The position numbers were made by a program, and so were the translations under genes. A stretch of DNA of 64,000 bases from JARRLC01 sp037387425 (GTDB lineage: Bacteria; Pseudomonadota; Alphaproteobacteria; Rhizobiales; Rhodomicrobiaceae). Each line of letters begins with the position of its first letter. The stretch's first letter is position 1. Positions 1 to 7,441 of the stretch are shown piece by piece. Below the pieces are notes generated by a model. It ran no database searches, was not told the DNA's origin, and saw only the letters and a list, made by a program, of their open reading frames with translations. The stretch is from positions 17,787-81,786 of the forward strand of contig JARRLC010000001.1 of NCBI GenBank assembly GCA_037387425.1. Direction: 5' to 3'.

Positions 1-249
1 ATCAGCACGACAATCGCCGACGCAATCAGCCAGCAGGAAAGCGCCACGAACGAAATTGCCTCCAGTACGCAGACGGCAGCCGGAAGCGCCGCACAGGTGA
101 GCGAAAGCATCCGGGTCGTGGACAAAGCCGCCGCCACTACCGACACCGCAGCCGATGGCGTGGTGAACGCGGCTGCTCAACTCGGCACGGATGTGCGTGC
201 GCTTAGCTCCAATATCGATGAGTTCCTGTCGAAGATCCGCGCCGCATAG
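1..249 (+). CDS. methyl-accepting chemotaxis protein, C-terminal end (partial)
   Basis: This is the last 82 codons of a chemoreceptor whose start lies outside the window. The reading frame is open from base 1 to the TAG at 247-249. The sequence is rich in Ala, Ser, Thr and Gln with a QQESATNEIASSTQTAA-type segment, which is the descending coiled-coil arm of the cytoplasmic MCP signalling domain that follows the hairpin tip binding CheA and CheW. It resembles the matching part of the complete chemoreceptor at 684-2039, so the two look like tandem paralogues. It ends in SKIRAA with no CheR-docking pentapeptide. The sensor half cannot be judged. Confidence 0.85.
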   Translation: MSTTIADAISQQESATNEIASSTQTAAGSAAQVSESIRVVDKAAATTDTAADGVVNAAAQLGTDVRALSSNIDEFLSKIRAA

Positions 250-440
250 TATCTGGGGGGCGCATTGTTTCCCGTGGCGCGATTTTCAAAGGATATAGCC
301 AAATTCTATTGCCGGTTTAAATGAATACTCACCATACCGCTTTATATATCAAAGCACTGTAGGAATATGTTGCGGATTGCGTTCGTGTTTGTCGTGTGGG
401 CGATACCGGGCATCCGGCCTGTCATTCGGGGAGTAGCGTA

Positions 441-629
441 ATGACAATGATGAACGGTTTAGATGTGTGCGATGTGGAGTTGATGGACGAAGAGTTTTTC
501 GGTCCACCGCCACGTTTCTTACGTGAACGCTCACAAGCTCCGGAAGCCTGTCTTTCGCGTGAAGCGCATAATTGGTTTTCGGGGATGATGGCGTTTTTTG
601 CCAGCATCACGAAGCTCATTCGCACATGA
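441..629 (+). CDS. small hypothetical protein (62 aa)
   Basis: A short reading frame sits between two chemoreceptor genes. An ATG at 441 is preceded by a good Shine-Dalgarno sequence, GGGGAG at 428-433, with a 7-base spacer, which favours this start over the upstream in-frame ATG at 396. The product is acidic at the N-terminus, has a Gly-Pro-Pro-Pro stretch, and ends in a hydrophobic segment (MMAFFASITKLI). I do not recognise the family. It could be a real small protein or chance; the ribosome site is the main support. Confidence 0.4.
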   Translation: MTMMNGLDVCDVELMDEEFFGPPPRFLRERSQAPEACLSREAHNWFSGMMAFFASITKLIRT

Positions 630-683
630 GGCCCGCTGTTGGCGTTTACATACGCCAGCGGAAATGACGCGGCGGAGATTTTG

Positions 684-2039
684 ATGCGAGCGGGGAAACT
701 TACATTTGCGCTAACAATCAGGAGGCGGTTCTTTCTCGTGATCGCCACCGCATGCGCAATTATGCTCGCAGGAACGGGATATGCGGTTCTCTCCTTTCGC
801 TCTCAATTGATCGATATGCATGAGCGCACGGTGGTCAGTCAGCCTTATGAGAACGCTTCCGCCCATGACGCTGCAATCGCCGCTATCGACAGTGACATCA
901 TCAGCGTTTTGATCCGTCTGGCGCTGGTGTGCGGACCATTCGGCGTGGCGTTCTTCGTGATGGCGTTGTGGTTGGCGCGAGGAATATCGCGTCCCCTGAA
1001 CGAGCTGACTGGAAGCCTTAAACAGCTAGCAGACGGTGATCTTGATGCGGAAGTGGGGGGCGGTTCTCGCGGTGACGAAGTGGGGGCTATCGCTCGCGCC
1101 GTTACAGAATTCCGCGAACGGTTGAAAGCCAACGCCGCCGAGAAGATAGCGCAGGAATCCGCCAAAAAAGCCGCCCAGTATGAAATGATGGCTCGTCAGG
1201 CCAGTGCATTTCAAGACGAGATGCTGCTGACGATCAATCGCGTTTGCTCAATGGCTAGCGATTTAAAGAAATCGGCGAATGGTTTGGGACACGCCGCCGG
1301 ATCTACACAGCAGCTTACCGGCATGGTGGCGGTTTCATCTGAACTAACCGCTTCAAATGTGGAGGCGGTTTCAGAAACGTGTGAACAGCTTGCCATTACA
1401 GTTACGCAGATTAGCGAACAGGTGAACGCCAGCACCTCTATCGCTGGAGAAGCCGCGCAGCAGGCCCAGAACACCAGCGATTGCGTAAAGCAGCTCTCCC
1501 TGTCAGCGGAGCGCATTGGCGATATTCTCGGCTTCATAAATAAGGTGGCTGAACAGACCAATCTGCTGGCTTTGAATGCGACTATCGAGGCGGCCCATGC
1601 CGGAGATATGGGCAAAGGTTTTGCCGTGGTTGCACATGAAGTCAAAGAGCTTGCGCAGCAGACCGCCAAGGCGACAGACGAAATCGCCGAACAGATAGGC
1701 AGCATACAAGAGGCCACTCAGCAGGCGGTGAACGCCATCGATGGGATTACCAACACGACTAGCCGGATGTCGGAAATCGCAGGCGCCATCGCTGCGGCTG
1801 TCGAACAGCAAGGCGCCAGCACCAAGGAAATCAGCCGGAACATTAAGGAAGCCGCCGAGGGAACCGCTGAGGTCGTTTCCGCCATCAAAGATGTAACTGC
1901 GGGTAATGACGAAACAGGCGTTGCGGCTCAACAGATGGCTGAATCAGCGAGGGCGATGTCTGACGAAGCGCCGAAGTTCAAGGATAATCTGGCGAAGTTT
2001 CTTGAGGATATCCAAGCAGTGAGAATTTCACTTGGATAA
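684..2039 (+). CDS. methyl-accepting chemotaxis protein
   Basis: This is a membrane chemoreceptor of 451 residues from the ATG at 684. GGAG at 674-677 with a 6-base spacer supports this start over a TTG at 639. Order of parts: a transmembrane helix at about residues 16-37, a very short periplasmic loop of about 35 residues, a second helix at about 74-98, a HAMP domain to about 150, then the MCP signalling domain. The hairpin tip carries the conserved EQTNLLALNATIEAAHAGD and GKGFAVVAHEVKELA segments that contact CheA and CheW. The short loop leaves no room for a normal ligand-binding domain, so it may sense through the membrane or the HAMP region. There is no C-terminal pentapeptide. The partial gene at the left edge is a likely tandem paralogue. 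Confidence 0.93.
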   Translation: MRAGKLTFALTIRRRFFLVIATACAIMLAGTGYAVLSFRSQLIDMHERTVVSQPYENASAHDAAIAAIDSDIISVLIRLALVCGPFGVAFFVMALWLARGISRPLNELTGSLKQLADGDLDAEVGGGSRGDEVGAIARAVTEFRERLKANAAEKIAQESAKKAAQYEMMARQASAFQDEMLLTINRVCSMASDLKKSANGLGHAAGSTQQLTGMVAVSSELTASNVEAVSETCEQLAITVTQISEQVNASTSIAGEAAQQAQNTSDCVKQLSLSAERIGDILGFINKVAEQTNLLALNATIEAAHAGDMGKGFAVVAHEVKELAQQTAKATDEIAEQIGSIQEATQQAVNAIDGITNTTSRMSEIAGAIAAAVEQQGASTKEISRNIKEAAEGTAEVVSAIKDVTAGNDETGVAAQQMAESARAMSDEAPKFKDNLAKFLEDIQAVRISLG

Positions 2040-2059
2040 TGCTCCACGCTAAAGGCGGA

Positions 2060-2301
2060 ATGACCGGCCGGGAAGCAGCTCTTCACATTTTGCATCAAGC
2101 GTCGCACGTTTTCTAAGATGCTGAAACATTCCATGAGCTGATGGAAGCTGCCGATGAGAAGCGGCTTTTGCGCATGCAGAAGCAACTGAGCACTTACCAC
2201 CTCCTGATCATTGACGAACTTGGGCTTTCATGCCCCTATCGAAAACCGGCGCAGAAAATCTGTTCGAGGTCTTCAGTGGGAGGTATGAGCGCGGCCGAGT
2301 A
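2060..2301 (+). pseudogene. degenerate istB fragment (IS21-family transposition ATPase)
   Basis: No intact frame exists, but three short segments in different frames line up in order with the IstB helper ATPase. From 2060 the first reads GREAALHILHQASHVF and then stops. From 2117 another frame reads a segment including ELMEAADEKRLLRMQKQLS and then HLLIIDELG, the Walker B region. After a further shift near 2225 it reads MPLSKTGAENLFEVFSGRYE, the motif that follows Walker B in IstB. At least two frameshifts and one stop separate them, and the N-terminal half, Walker A and istA are absent. It is a relic and not mobile. No terminal inverted repeats were found. Confidence 0.75.
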
Positions 2302-2708
2302 AGCGCTTGTTGCGCTGTGTTGCTAATTGCGACCAGACAAATGCCGACTGTATACTACTAAACTGAAATTGTGGTGCATGATTCGACTGGAATTGACACT
2401 TCGGGCGAGACCTATTGTCCGTTTATGACTGGGGTTTGTTTTATCCCATCGCAAGTTGTTCCTAGGGGTGTGCGTAGATGGCACGTTTTAATTTTGCATA
2501 TAAGTCTAAAAATGGAGCACGAAACGCTTATGGAAAACAAGTCATTCACAAATAATACTTAGGAATTATTCTGGAAATTGTTTTGATACACTGACTTCCC
2601 GCTATGGTTGCAATAAAACATATGTCGTTAACCTTGGTTCTTAAACTAATATTAAGTCAGAGAGCGTAGTTTGAGTTTATACAGGTCAGGTTATGTGTTG
2701 AGAGTACG
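2302..2708. other. AT-rich intergenic region upstream of sciP
   Basis: This stretch is clearly AT-richer than the surrounding genes. It lies between the istB relic and sciP. I see no gene I would support. Its one recognisable signal is the CtrA-type box at 2641-2655. The rest is probably promoter DNA plus eroded insertion sequence. Confidence 0.5.
2641..2655. promoter_or_regulatory. CtrA binding box upstream of sciP
   Basis: The sequence is TTAA, seven bases, TTAA, an exact match to the full CtrA consensus TTAA-N7-TTAA. It ends 53 bases before the sciP start. In Caulobacter, CtrA activates sciP and SciP in turn restrains CtrA-dependent transcription, so a CtrA site here fits the known circuit. 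A second TTAA at 2628-2631 does not have 7-base spacing to it. Confidence 0.65.
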
Positions 2709-2987
2709 ATGACCGAACAGTTCAGACCACGTGCGAAATATGTGATAGGTCCAGACGGCAGCCCGCTGACGATCGCCGACCTACCACCTTCAGCAACCAA
2801 ACGGTGGGTTATCCGCCGTAAAGCCGAGGTAGTAGCCGCCGTTCGCGGCGGTCTATTGAGCCTCGAAGATGCGTGCGCCCGTTACCGGCTCACAGTCGAT
2901 GAATTCTTAAGCTGGCAGCGCTCAATTGAACGCCATGGATTGGCGGGATTGCGGGCCACACGCTTGCAGGATTATCGCGCCGGATAA
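2709..2987 (+). CDS. sciP: CtrA inhibitor SciP (DUF1153 family)
   Basis: This is a 92-residue cytoplasmic protein that in Caulobacter binds the master cell-cycle regulator CtrA and DNA and blocks CtrA-dependent transcription in G1. The sequence is typical: KYVIGPDGSPLTIADLPP, then KRWVIRRKAEVVAAVRGGLL, a helix-turn-helix region (SLEDACARYRLTVDEFLSWQ) and HGLAGLR near the C-terminus. Length equals the usual family size. It is a single gene followed at once by a terminator hairpin and preceded by a perfect CtrA box. Its presence implies a CtrA/GcrA/CcrM type of cell-cycle control. Confidence 0.95.
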   Translation: MTEQFRPRAKYVIGPDGSPLTIADLPPSATKRWVIRRKAEVVAAVRGGLLSLEDACARYRLTVDEFLSWQRSIERHGLAGLRATRLQDYRAG

Positions 2988-3031
2988 ACAGGATAGAACG
3001 CGCTAAAAGATTGAAGCCGAGAACTTATATG

Positions 3032-3066
3032 CGGACGTTTCTTCTGGAGACGTCCGTTATTTTTTT
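3032..3066 (+). terminator. Rho-independent terminator after sciP
   Basis: An inverted repeat, CGGACGTTTC pairing with GAGACGTCCG with one G-U pair and a short loop, is followed by TTATTTTTTT. It lies about 45 bases after the sciP stop and would end that transcript. Confidence 0.8.
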
Positions 3067-3398
3067 GCGCACCATACCAAGCGTTTCTCCCTGAACGCCT
3101 CAGTTCTTGCTGCAAGCTCTATGATCTCGGTCGCCGCTGGGGTCAATTACATGCACCTAATTGCATATAGTGCCGATGGTTTACCTATACGTCATACAAA
3201 TTACCAATTGCAACTTACCACATATCTGGCACCTTCAATTAACTTCGGTAAAAAACCAAAAACTAGTTGTTTTCCCATAGATATAGGGAAACTTGAATAT
3301 TTGACGCCAATCAATACCTGCACTTCACGCATCATTGTTCGCTAGCAATATTGCGATGCTGTGAGTGTATGCCTAAGATTGACGTATAGGTAAGTCGC
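3067..3398. other. intergenic region between sciP and the MerR-type regulator
   Basis: No supported gene lies here. A 74-codon open frame at 3121-3345 has no Shine-Dalgarno sequence and no recognisable features. The last part presumably holds the regulator's promoter. An imperfect dyad, TTGACGTATAGGTAA at about 3379-3393, abuts the start codon at 3399 and could be an autoregulatory operator, since MerR-type regulators often control their own gene. Confidence 0.4.
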
Positions 3399-3890
3399 AT
3401 GACTAATGAAACAGATCATCTCGTCAACGCAAAGGCAGATGAAATGTACTCGATAACAGACCTAGCGCATGAACTAGGCATTACCCCGAGAACCCTACGC
3501 TTCTACGAGGACAAAGGTCTATTGACCCCCCAACGGGTTGGCGGAACACGCGTATATCTGCAAAGGGACAGGGCGCGGCTTATTCTAATCTTGCGCGGTA
3601 AACGTCTCGGTTTTTCGCTCAAGGAAATCGGCGAATATCTTGATCTTTATGACGCTGACAAAACCCAACGCGTACAGATCGACAAGCTGTTGAAACTGGT
3701 TCGGGAGCGCATCGGCCTTCTCGTACAACAGCGCGACGCGTTGGAAGAGACCTTAACTGAGCTGAGGGAAATCGAACAGCTCTCCTTGGAAGCCATCGAA
3801 AAATCCGAGCAACAAGACAAACAAAGCTCCGATCAGAATGCAAAGGCTTCAGGAACCGAGCCGTCGTTAGGAAGCAAGAAAAACACCTGA
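3399..3890 (+). CDS. MerR-family transcriptional regulator (LiuR-like)
   Basis: A 163-residue DNA-binding regulator. Residues about 16-50 form the winged helix-turn-helix (YSITDLAHELGITPRTLRFY, then EDKGLLTPQRVGGTRVY), followed by the second helix pair and a long C-terminal coiled coil for dimerisation (about 85-135). The tail after about 135 is polar and probably disordered. There are no conserved Cys residues in the C-terminal region, so it is not a metal or redox sensor of the MerR/SoxR type. It lies 66 bases upstream of a fatty-acid beta-oxidation operon on the same strand, as LiuR-type regulators do, so control of that operon by an acyl-CoA-type signal is likely but inferred. Confidence 0.88.
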   Translation: MTNETDHLVNAKADEMYSITDLAHELGITPRTLRFYEDKGLLTPQRVGGTRVYLQRDRARLILILRGKRLGFSLKEIGEYLDLYDADKTQRVQIDKLLKLVRERIGLLVQQRDALEETLTELREIEQLSLEAIEKSEQQDKQSSDQNAKASGTEPSLGSKKNT

Positions 3891-3956
3891 GCCGTCTCAA
3901 GAGAGGCGACCACAGAACATGCGGAATCAGCATTTAACACTAGGAGAAGCAACATA

Positions 3957-5099
3957 ATGAATGCCGCGGTTATTGCAGGATATGTCCGGTCGCCATTCCA
4001 TCCCGCAAAGCGAGGTGATCTGACAAGCGTACGTCCAGACGAGCTTGCCACGGTTGTTGTGCGCGACCTCGTAGCGCGCAGCAAAGTTAATCCGGACGAT
4101 ATTGAAGATGTCCTGATGGGGTGCGCGTTCCCCGAGGCGGAGCAAGGTTTCAATATCGCGCGTCTCGTTGCGCTTATGGCTGGCATTCCTCAAGCCGCCG
4201 GGGGCGCGACCATTAACAGATTTTGCGGTTCATCCATGAACGCCGTTCACTCTGCGGCGGGAAGCATCGCCATGGGAGCCGGCGAAGTCTTCGTGTGCGC
4301 GGGCGTCGAAAGCATGACGCGAGTGCCGATGATGGGGTTCAACCCAATGCCGCACGCGAAATTCGCCGCCGAGCGTCCAGACGCCTATATGGGTATGGGC
4401 GATACAGCGGAAAATATCGCCCAGCGCTGGCAGATCTCACGGCAGGAGCAGGAAGCATTCGCTGTTGAATCACATCGCCGCGCTACCGAAGCGCGCGCTG
4501 CTGGCAAGTTGCAGTCCGAAATCGTGGCTGTTGAAACAAAACGCGGCACCGTCTCAGAAGACGGATGCATTCGCCCCGAAACAACAGCCGAAGGATTGGC
4601 GACCTTAAAACCTGCATTCAGCGCTGATGGTTCGGTTACCGCTGGCACATCTTCGCCACTCACGGACGGCGCTTCCGCCGTTCTCGTCACCAGCGAGACT
4701 TACGCCCGCAATAACGGGCTGGATATTCTGGCGCGCATTAAGAGCGTAGCCATTGCCGGTTGCGATCCGGCGATTATGGGCATCGGCCCTGTTGCTTCAA
4801 CGAAAAAGGCGTTGGCCCGTGCGGGTATCGAAGTCGGGCAACTTGACGTTATTGAGCTGAACGAAGCCTTCGCCAGCCAATCTATCGCCTGTATTCGAGA
4901 CCTCGGCATGAGCGACATGCTGAGCAAAATCAATATTGACGGCGGCGCCATTGCTCTTGGTCATCCGCTTGGCGCGACCGGCGCCCGCATCGTCGGCAAG
5001 GCCGCAAGCCTTCTGAAGCGCGAGGGCGGCCAGTTTGCACTCGCCACTCAGTGCATCGGTGGTGGCCAGGGCATCGCAACCGTGTTGGAGGCCGCATGA
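3957..5099 (+). CDS. fadA: acetyl-CoA C-acyltransferase (3-ketoacyl-CoA thiolase)
   Basis: A 380-residue thiolase that cleaves 3-ketoacyl-CoA with CoA in the last step of beta-oxidation. The nucleophilic Cys90 sits in NRFCGSSMNAVH, the active-site His336 in ALGHPLGATGAR, and the second acid/base Cys366 in TQCIGGGQG. NEAFA is also present. Length and motifs are typical of a degradative thiolase. AGGAG at 3942-3946 precedes the start. The stop overlaps the ATG of the next gene (ATGA at 5096-5099), so the two are translationally coupled, as expected for subunits of a trifunctional complex. Confidence 0.95.
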   Translation: MNAAVIAGYVRSPFHPAKRGDLTSVRPDELATVVVRDLVARSKVNPDDIEDVLMGCAFPEAEQGFNIARLVALMAGIPQAAGGATINRFCGSSMNAVHSAAGSIAMGAGEVFVCAGVESMTRVPMMGFNPMPHAKFAAERPDAYMGMGDTAENIAQRWQISRQEQEAFAVESHRRATEARAAGKLQSEIVAVETKRGTVSEDGCIRPETTAEGLATLKPAFSADGSVTAGTSSPLTDGASAVLVTSETYARNNGLDILARIKSVAIAGCDPAIMGIGPVASTKKALARAGIEVGQLDVIELNEAFASQSIACIRDLGMSDMLSKINIDGGAIALGHPLGATGARIVGKAASLLKREGGQFALATQCIGGGQGIATVLEAA

Positions 5100-7423
5100 T
5101 TCGCGAGATCAATAAAGTCGCCGTTATCGGCGCGGGCGTCATGGGGGCTGGCATCGCTGCCCAGATTGCCAATTCTGGTGTGCAGGTTGTCTTGCTCGAT
5201 ATCGTTCCCGAAGGTGCGGCTGACCGCAGCATCATCGCCAGGAAAGCGATTGAAAAGCTAATAAAAACAGACCCGGCTCCGTTGATGAGCAAGCGTAACG
5301 CCAAGCTTATCACGCCCGGCAATATAGAAGACGATTTGGGGCTTCTCGCCGATTGCGATTGGATTATTGAGGCGGTGATAGAACGCCTCGACATTAAGCA
5401 GACGCTTTATGCAAAACTCCAAGCCGTTCGCAAAGCCGGTTCGATAGTGTCATCGAACACCTCGACAATTCCGCTCGCCAAGCTGGTGGAAGGGCAACCA
5501 GAACAGTTTGCGCAAGACTTTCTGATCACCCACTTTTTCAACCCGCCGCGTTATATGCGTCTTATGGAAGTTGTCGCTAGCCCTCAGACAAGCGCTGAAA
5601 CCGTTACGGCTATCGAGCAGTTTTCAGATGTCAGGCTCGGCAAAAGCGTGGTGCGCTGCAACGATCGGCCTGGCTTCATCGGTAACCGGCTTGGCGTTTA
5701 CTGGCTTCAGGTCGCGGTGGTAAAGGCGATAGAACACGGCATCACCATCGAAGAGGCCGACGCGATTATTTCCAAGCCTCTAGGCATCCCCAAAACCGGC
5801 GTTTTCGGCTTGCTGGATCTGGTCGGGCTTGATCTGATGCCGCATATTAATGCGAGCATGGCGGCTAATCTGCCTCCGGATGATCCATTCCTCGCTGTCA
5901 ACAAGCCGCTCCCCCTCGTGGATAAGATGATCGCCGAAGGCTACACCGGCCGCAAAGGTAAAGGCGGCTTCTACCGGCTGAACCGCACAGGTGGGGCTAA
6001 GGTCAAGGAAGGGATCGACCTGGCAACCGGCGAATATCGCAAAAGCCAAAAGCCGGATGTTTCCGCCCTCGCTGCTGCCCGAAAAGACCTCACGAAACTC
6101 TTCACCGTTGATGCGCGGCTAGGCCGTTACGCCCTGGACGTGATGGGAGCGACCCTCAGCTATGCAGCCAGGCTCGTTGGCGACGCGGCGGACAGCGCCG
6201 ACAAAATCGATGAAGCGATGCGGCTCGGCTATAACTGGAAATACGGCCCCTTCGAACTCATCGACAAACTTGGCGCCGATTGGGTAATCGCGGCTTTCCA
6301 ACAAGCAGGACTTCCCGTCGCGCCAATTCTGGAACAAGCACGTAAGCGTTCGTTTTATCGCGTCGAAAACGGCGAGCGCCATGTTCTCGGGCTTGATGGC
6401 AATTACACAGATGTGGTGCGCCCTGAAGGCGTGGTCATGCTCGCGGACGTTAAGCTCAGATCCGCGCCTATCATTAAGAACGGTTCCGCAGCTTTGTGGG
6501 ATGTCGGCGACGGCGTTGCCTGCTTTGAATTCACCAGCAAGATGAACTCTATCGACAATGGCACGTTTGAGCTTCTCGGCAAATCTCTTGCCATTGTCGC
6601 CAAGCAGTTCAAGGCGTTGGTTCTTTATAATGAGGCCTCGCATTTTTCCGCTGGGGCCAATCTCGGCATGGCCAGCTTCGCGATGAACATTGCCGCCTGG
6701 CCACTCATCGAGGAACTGGTCGAAGGCGGGCAAAAAATGATGAAAGCCATGCGGGATGCGCCGTTCCCGGTTGTTGGCGCGCCCTCGGGCATGGCGCTTG
6801 GCGGAGGCTGCGAATTCCTCCTGCATTGCGACGCCGTCCAAGCCCATGCGGAAACCTATATGGGGCTCGTTGAGGTTGGCGTCGGCCTCATTCCCGGATG
6901 GGGCGGCTGTAAAGAGATGCTCGCCCGCTGGTCCGAACCTGGAAAGTTGCCGAATGGTCCTATGCCTGCGGTCGGCAAAGCGTTCGAACTCATCTCAACG
7001 GCCACCGTTTCAAAATCGGCGAACGAGGCAAAAGACTACGGCTATATGCGCCAAAACGACGGCATAACGATGAACCGCTACCGGCTTCTCGCTGACGCCA
7101 AGAAAAAGGCGCTGAGCCTTGTGGAAGGCTACCAACCGCGGACCACGCCCACCTATAGGTTGCCCGGTCCGACAGGCAAGACAGCCATGATGATGGCCGT
7201 TGACGGCTTTCATAAGCTTGGAAAAGCCACCGATTACGATCTTGTGGTTGCTAACGCGCTGGCTAACGTGCTGTCCGGCGGAGATACCGACTTCATCGAA
7301 GAAATGTCCGAGGACGATGTCTTGGCGCTAGAGCGCAAGAACTTCTACAAGCTCGTGCGCGAAAAGGGCACAGCCGCCCGCATCGCCCACATGCTGGAAA
7401 CTGGAAAACCCCTCAGGAACTGA
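5096..7423 (+). CDS. fadN: 3-hydroxyacyl-CoA dehydrogenase / enoyl-CoA hydratase (FadN type)
   Basis: A 775-residue two-domain beta-oxidation enzyme. The N-terminal half is the NAD-dependent 3-hydroxyacyl-CoA dehydrogenase, with GAGVMG at residues 12-17 and the catalytic His146 in THFFNPPRYM. The C-terminal third is an enoyl-CoA hydratase/isomerase fold, with the oxyanion-hole segments SHFSAGANL and GMALGGGCEF and the catalytic region VEVGVGLIPGWGG. Dehydrogenase first and hydratase last is the order of Bacillus FadN, the reverse of E. coli FadB. The start is the ATG overlapping the fadA stop. The cluster fadA-fadN-fadE matches the fadNAE set in content. Confidence 0.92.
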   Translation: MIREINKVAVIGAGVMGAGIAAQIANSGVQVVLLDIVPEGAADRSIIARKAIEKLIKTDPAPLMSKRNAKLITPGNIEDDLGLLADCDWIIEAVIERLDIKQTLYAKLQAVRKAGSIVSSNTSTIPLAKLVEGQPEQFAQDFLITHFFNPPRYMRLMEVVASPQTSAETVTAIEQFSDVRLGKSVVRCNDRPGFIGNRLGVYWLQVAVVKAIEHGITIEEADAIISKPLGIPKTGVFGLLDLVGLDLMPHINASMAANLPPDDPFLAVNKPLPLVDKMIAEGYTGRKGKGGFYRLNRTGGAKVKEGIDLATGEYRKSQKPDVSALAAARKDLTKLFTVDARLGRYALDVMGATLSYAARLVGDAADSADKIDEAMRLGYNWKYGPFELIDKLGADWVIAAFQQAGLPVAPILEQARKRSFYRVENGERHVLGLDGNYTDVVRPEGVVMLADVKLRSAPIIKNGSAALWDVGDGVACFEFTSKMNSIDNGTFELLGKSLAIVAKQFKALVLYNEASHFSAGANLGMASFAMNIAAWPLIEELVEGGQKMMKAMRDAPFPVVGAPSGMALGGGCEFLLHCDAVQAHAETYMGLVEVGVGLIPGWGGCKEMLARWSEPGKLPNGPMPAVGKAFELISTATVSKSANEAKDYGYMRQNDGITMNRYRLLADAKKKALSLVEGYQPRTTPTYRLPGPTGKTAMMMAVDGFHKLGKATDYDLVVANALANVLSGGDTDFIEEMSEDDVLALERKNFYKLVREKGTAARIAHMLETGKPLRN

Positions 7424-7441
7424 CAGTGAGGAACTGATCTT

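Noticed and set aside
2371..2562. 63-codon frame in the AT-rich region before sciP
   Set aside because: No Shine-Dalgarno sequence, no conserved features, and it lies in decayed insertion-sequence surroundings.
3121..3345. 74-codon frame upstream of the MerR-type regulator
   Set aside because: No ribosome site and no recognisable features; composition matches the intergenic DNA around it.
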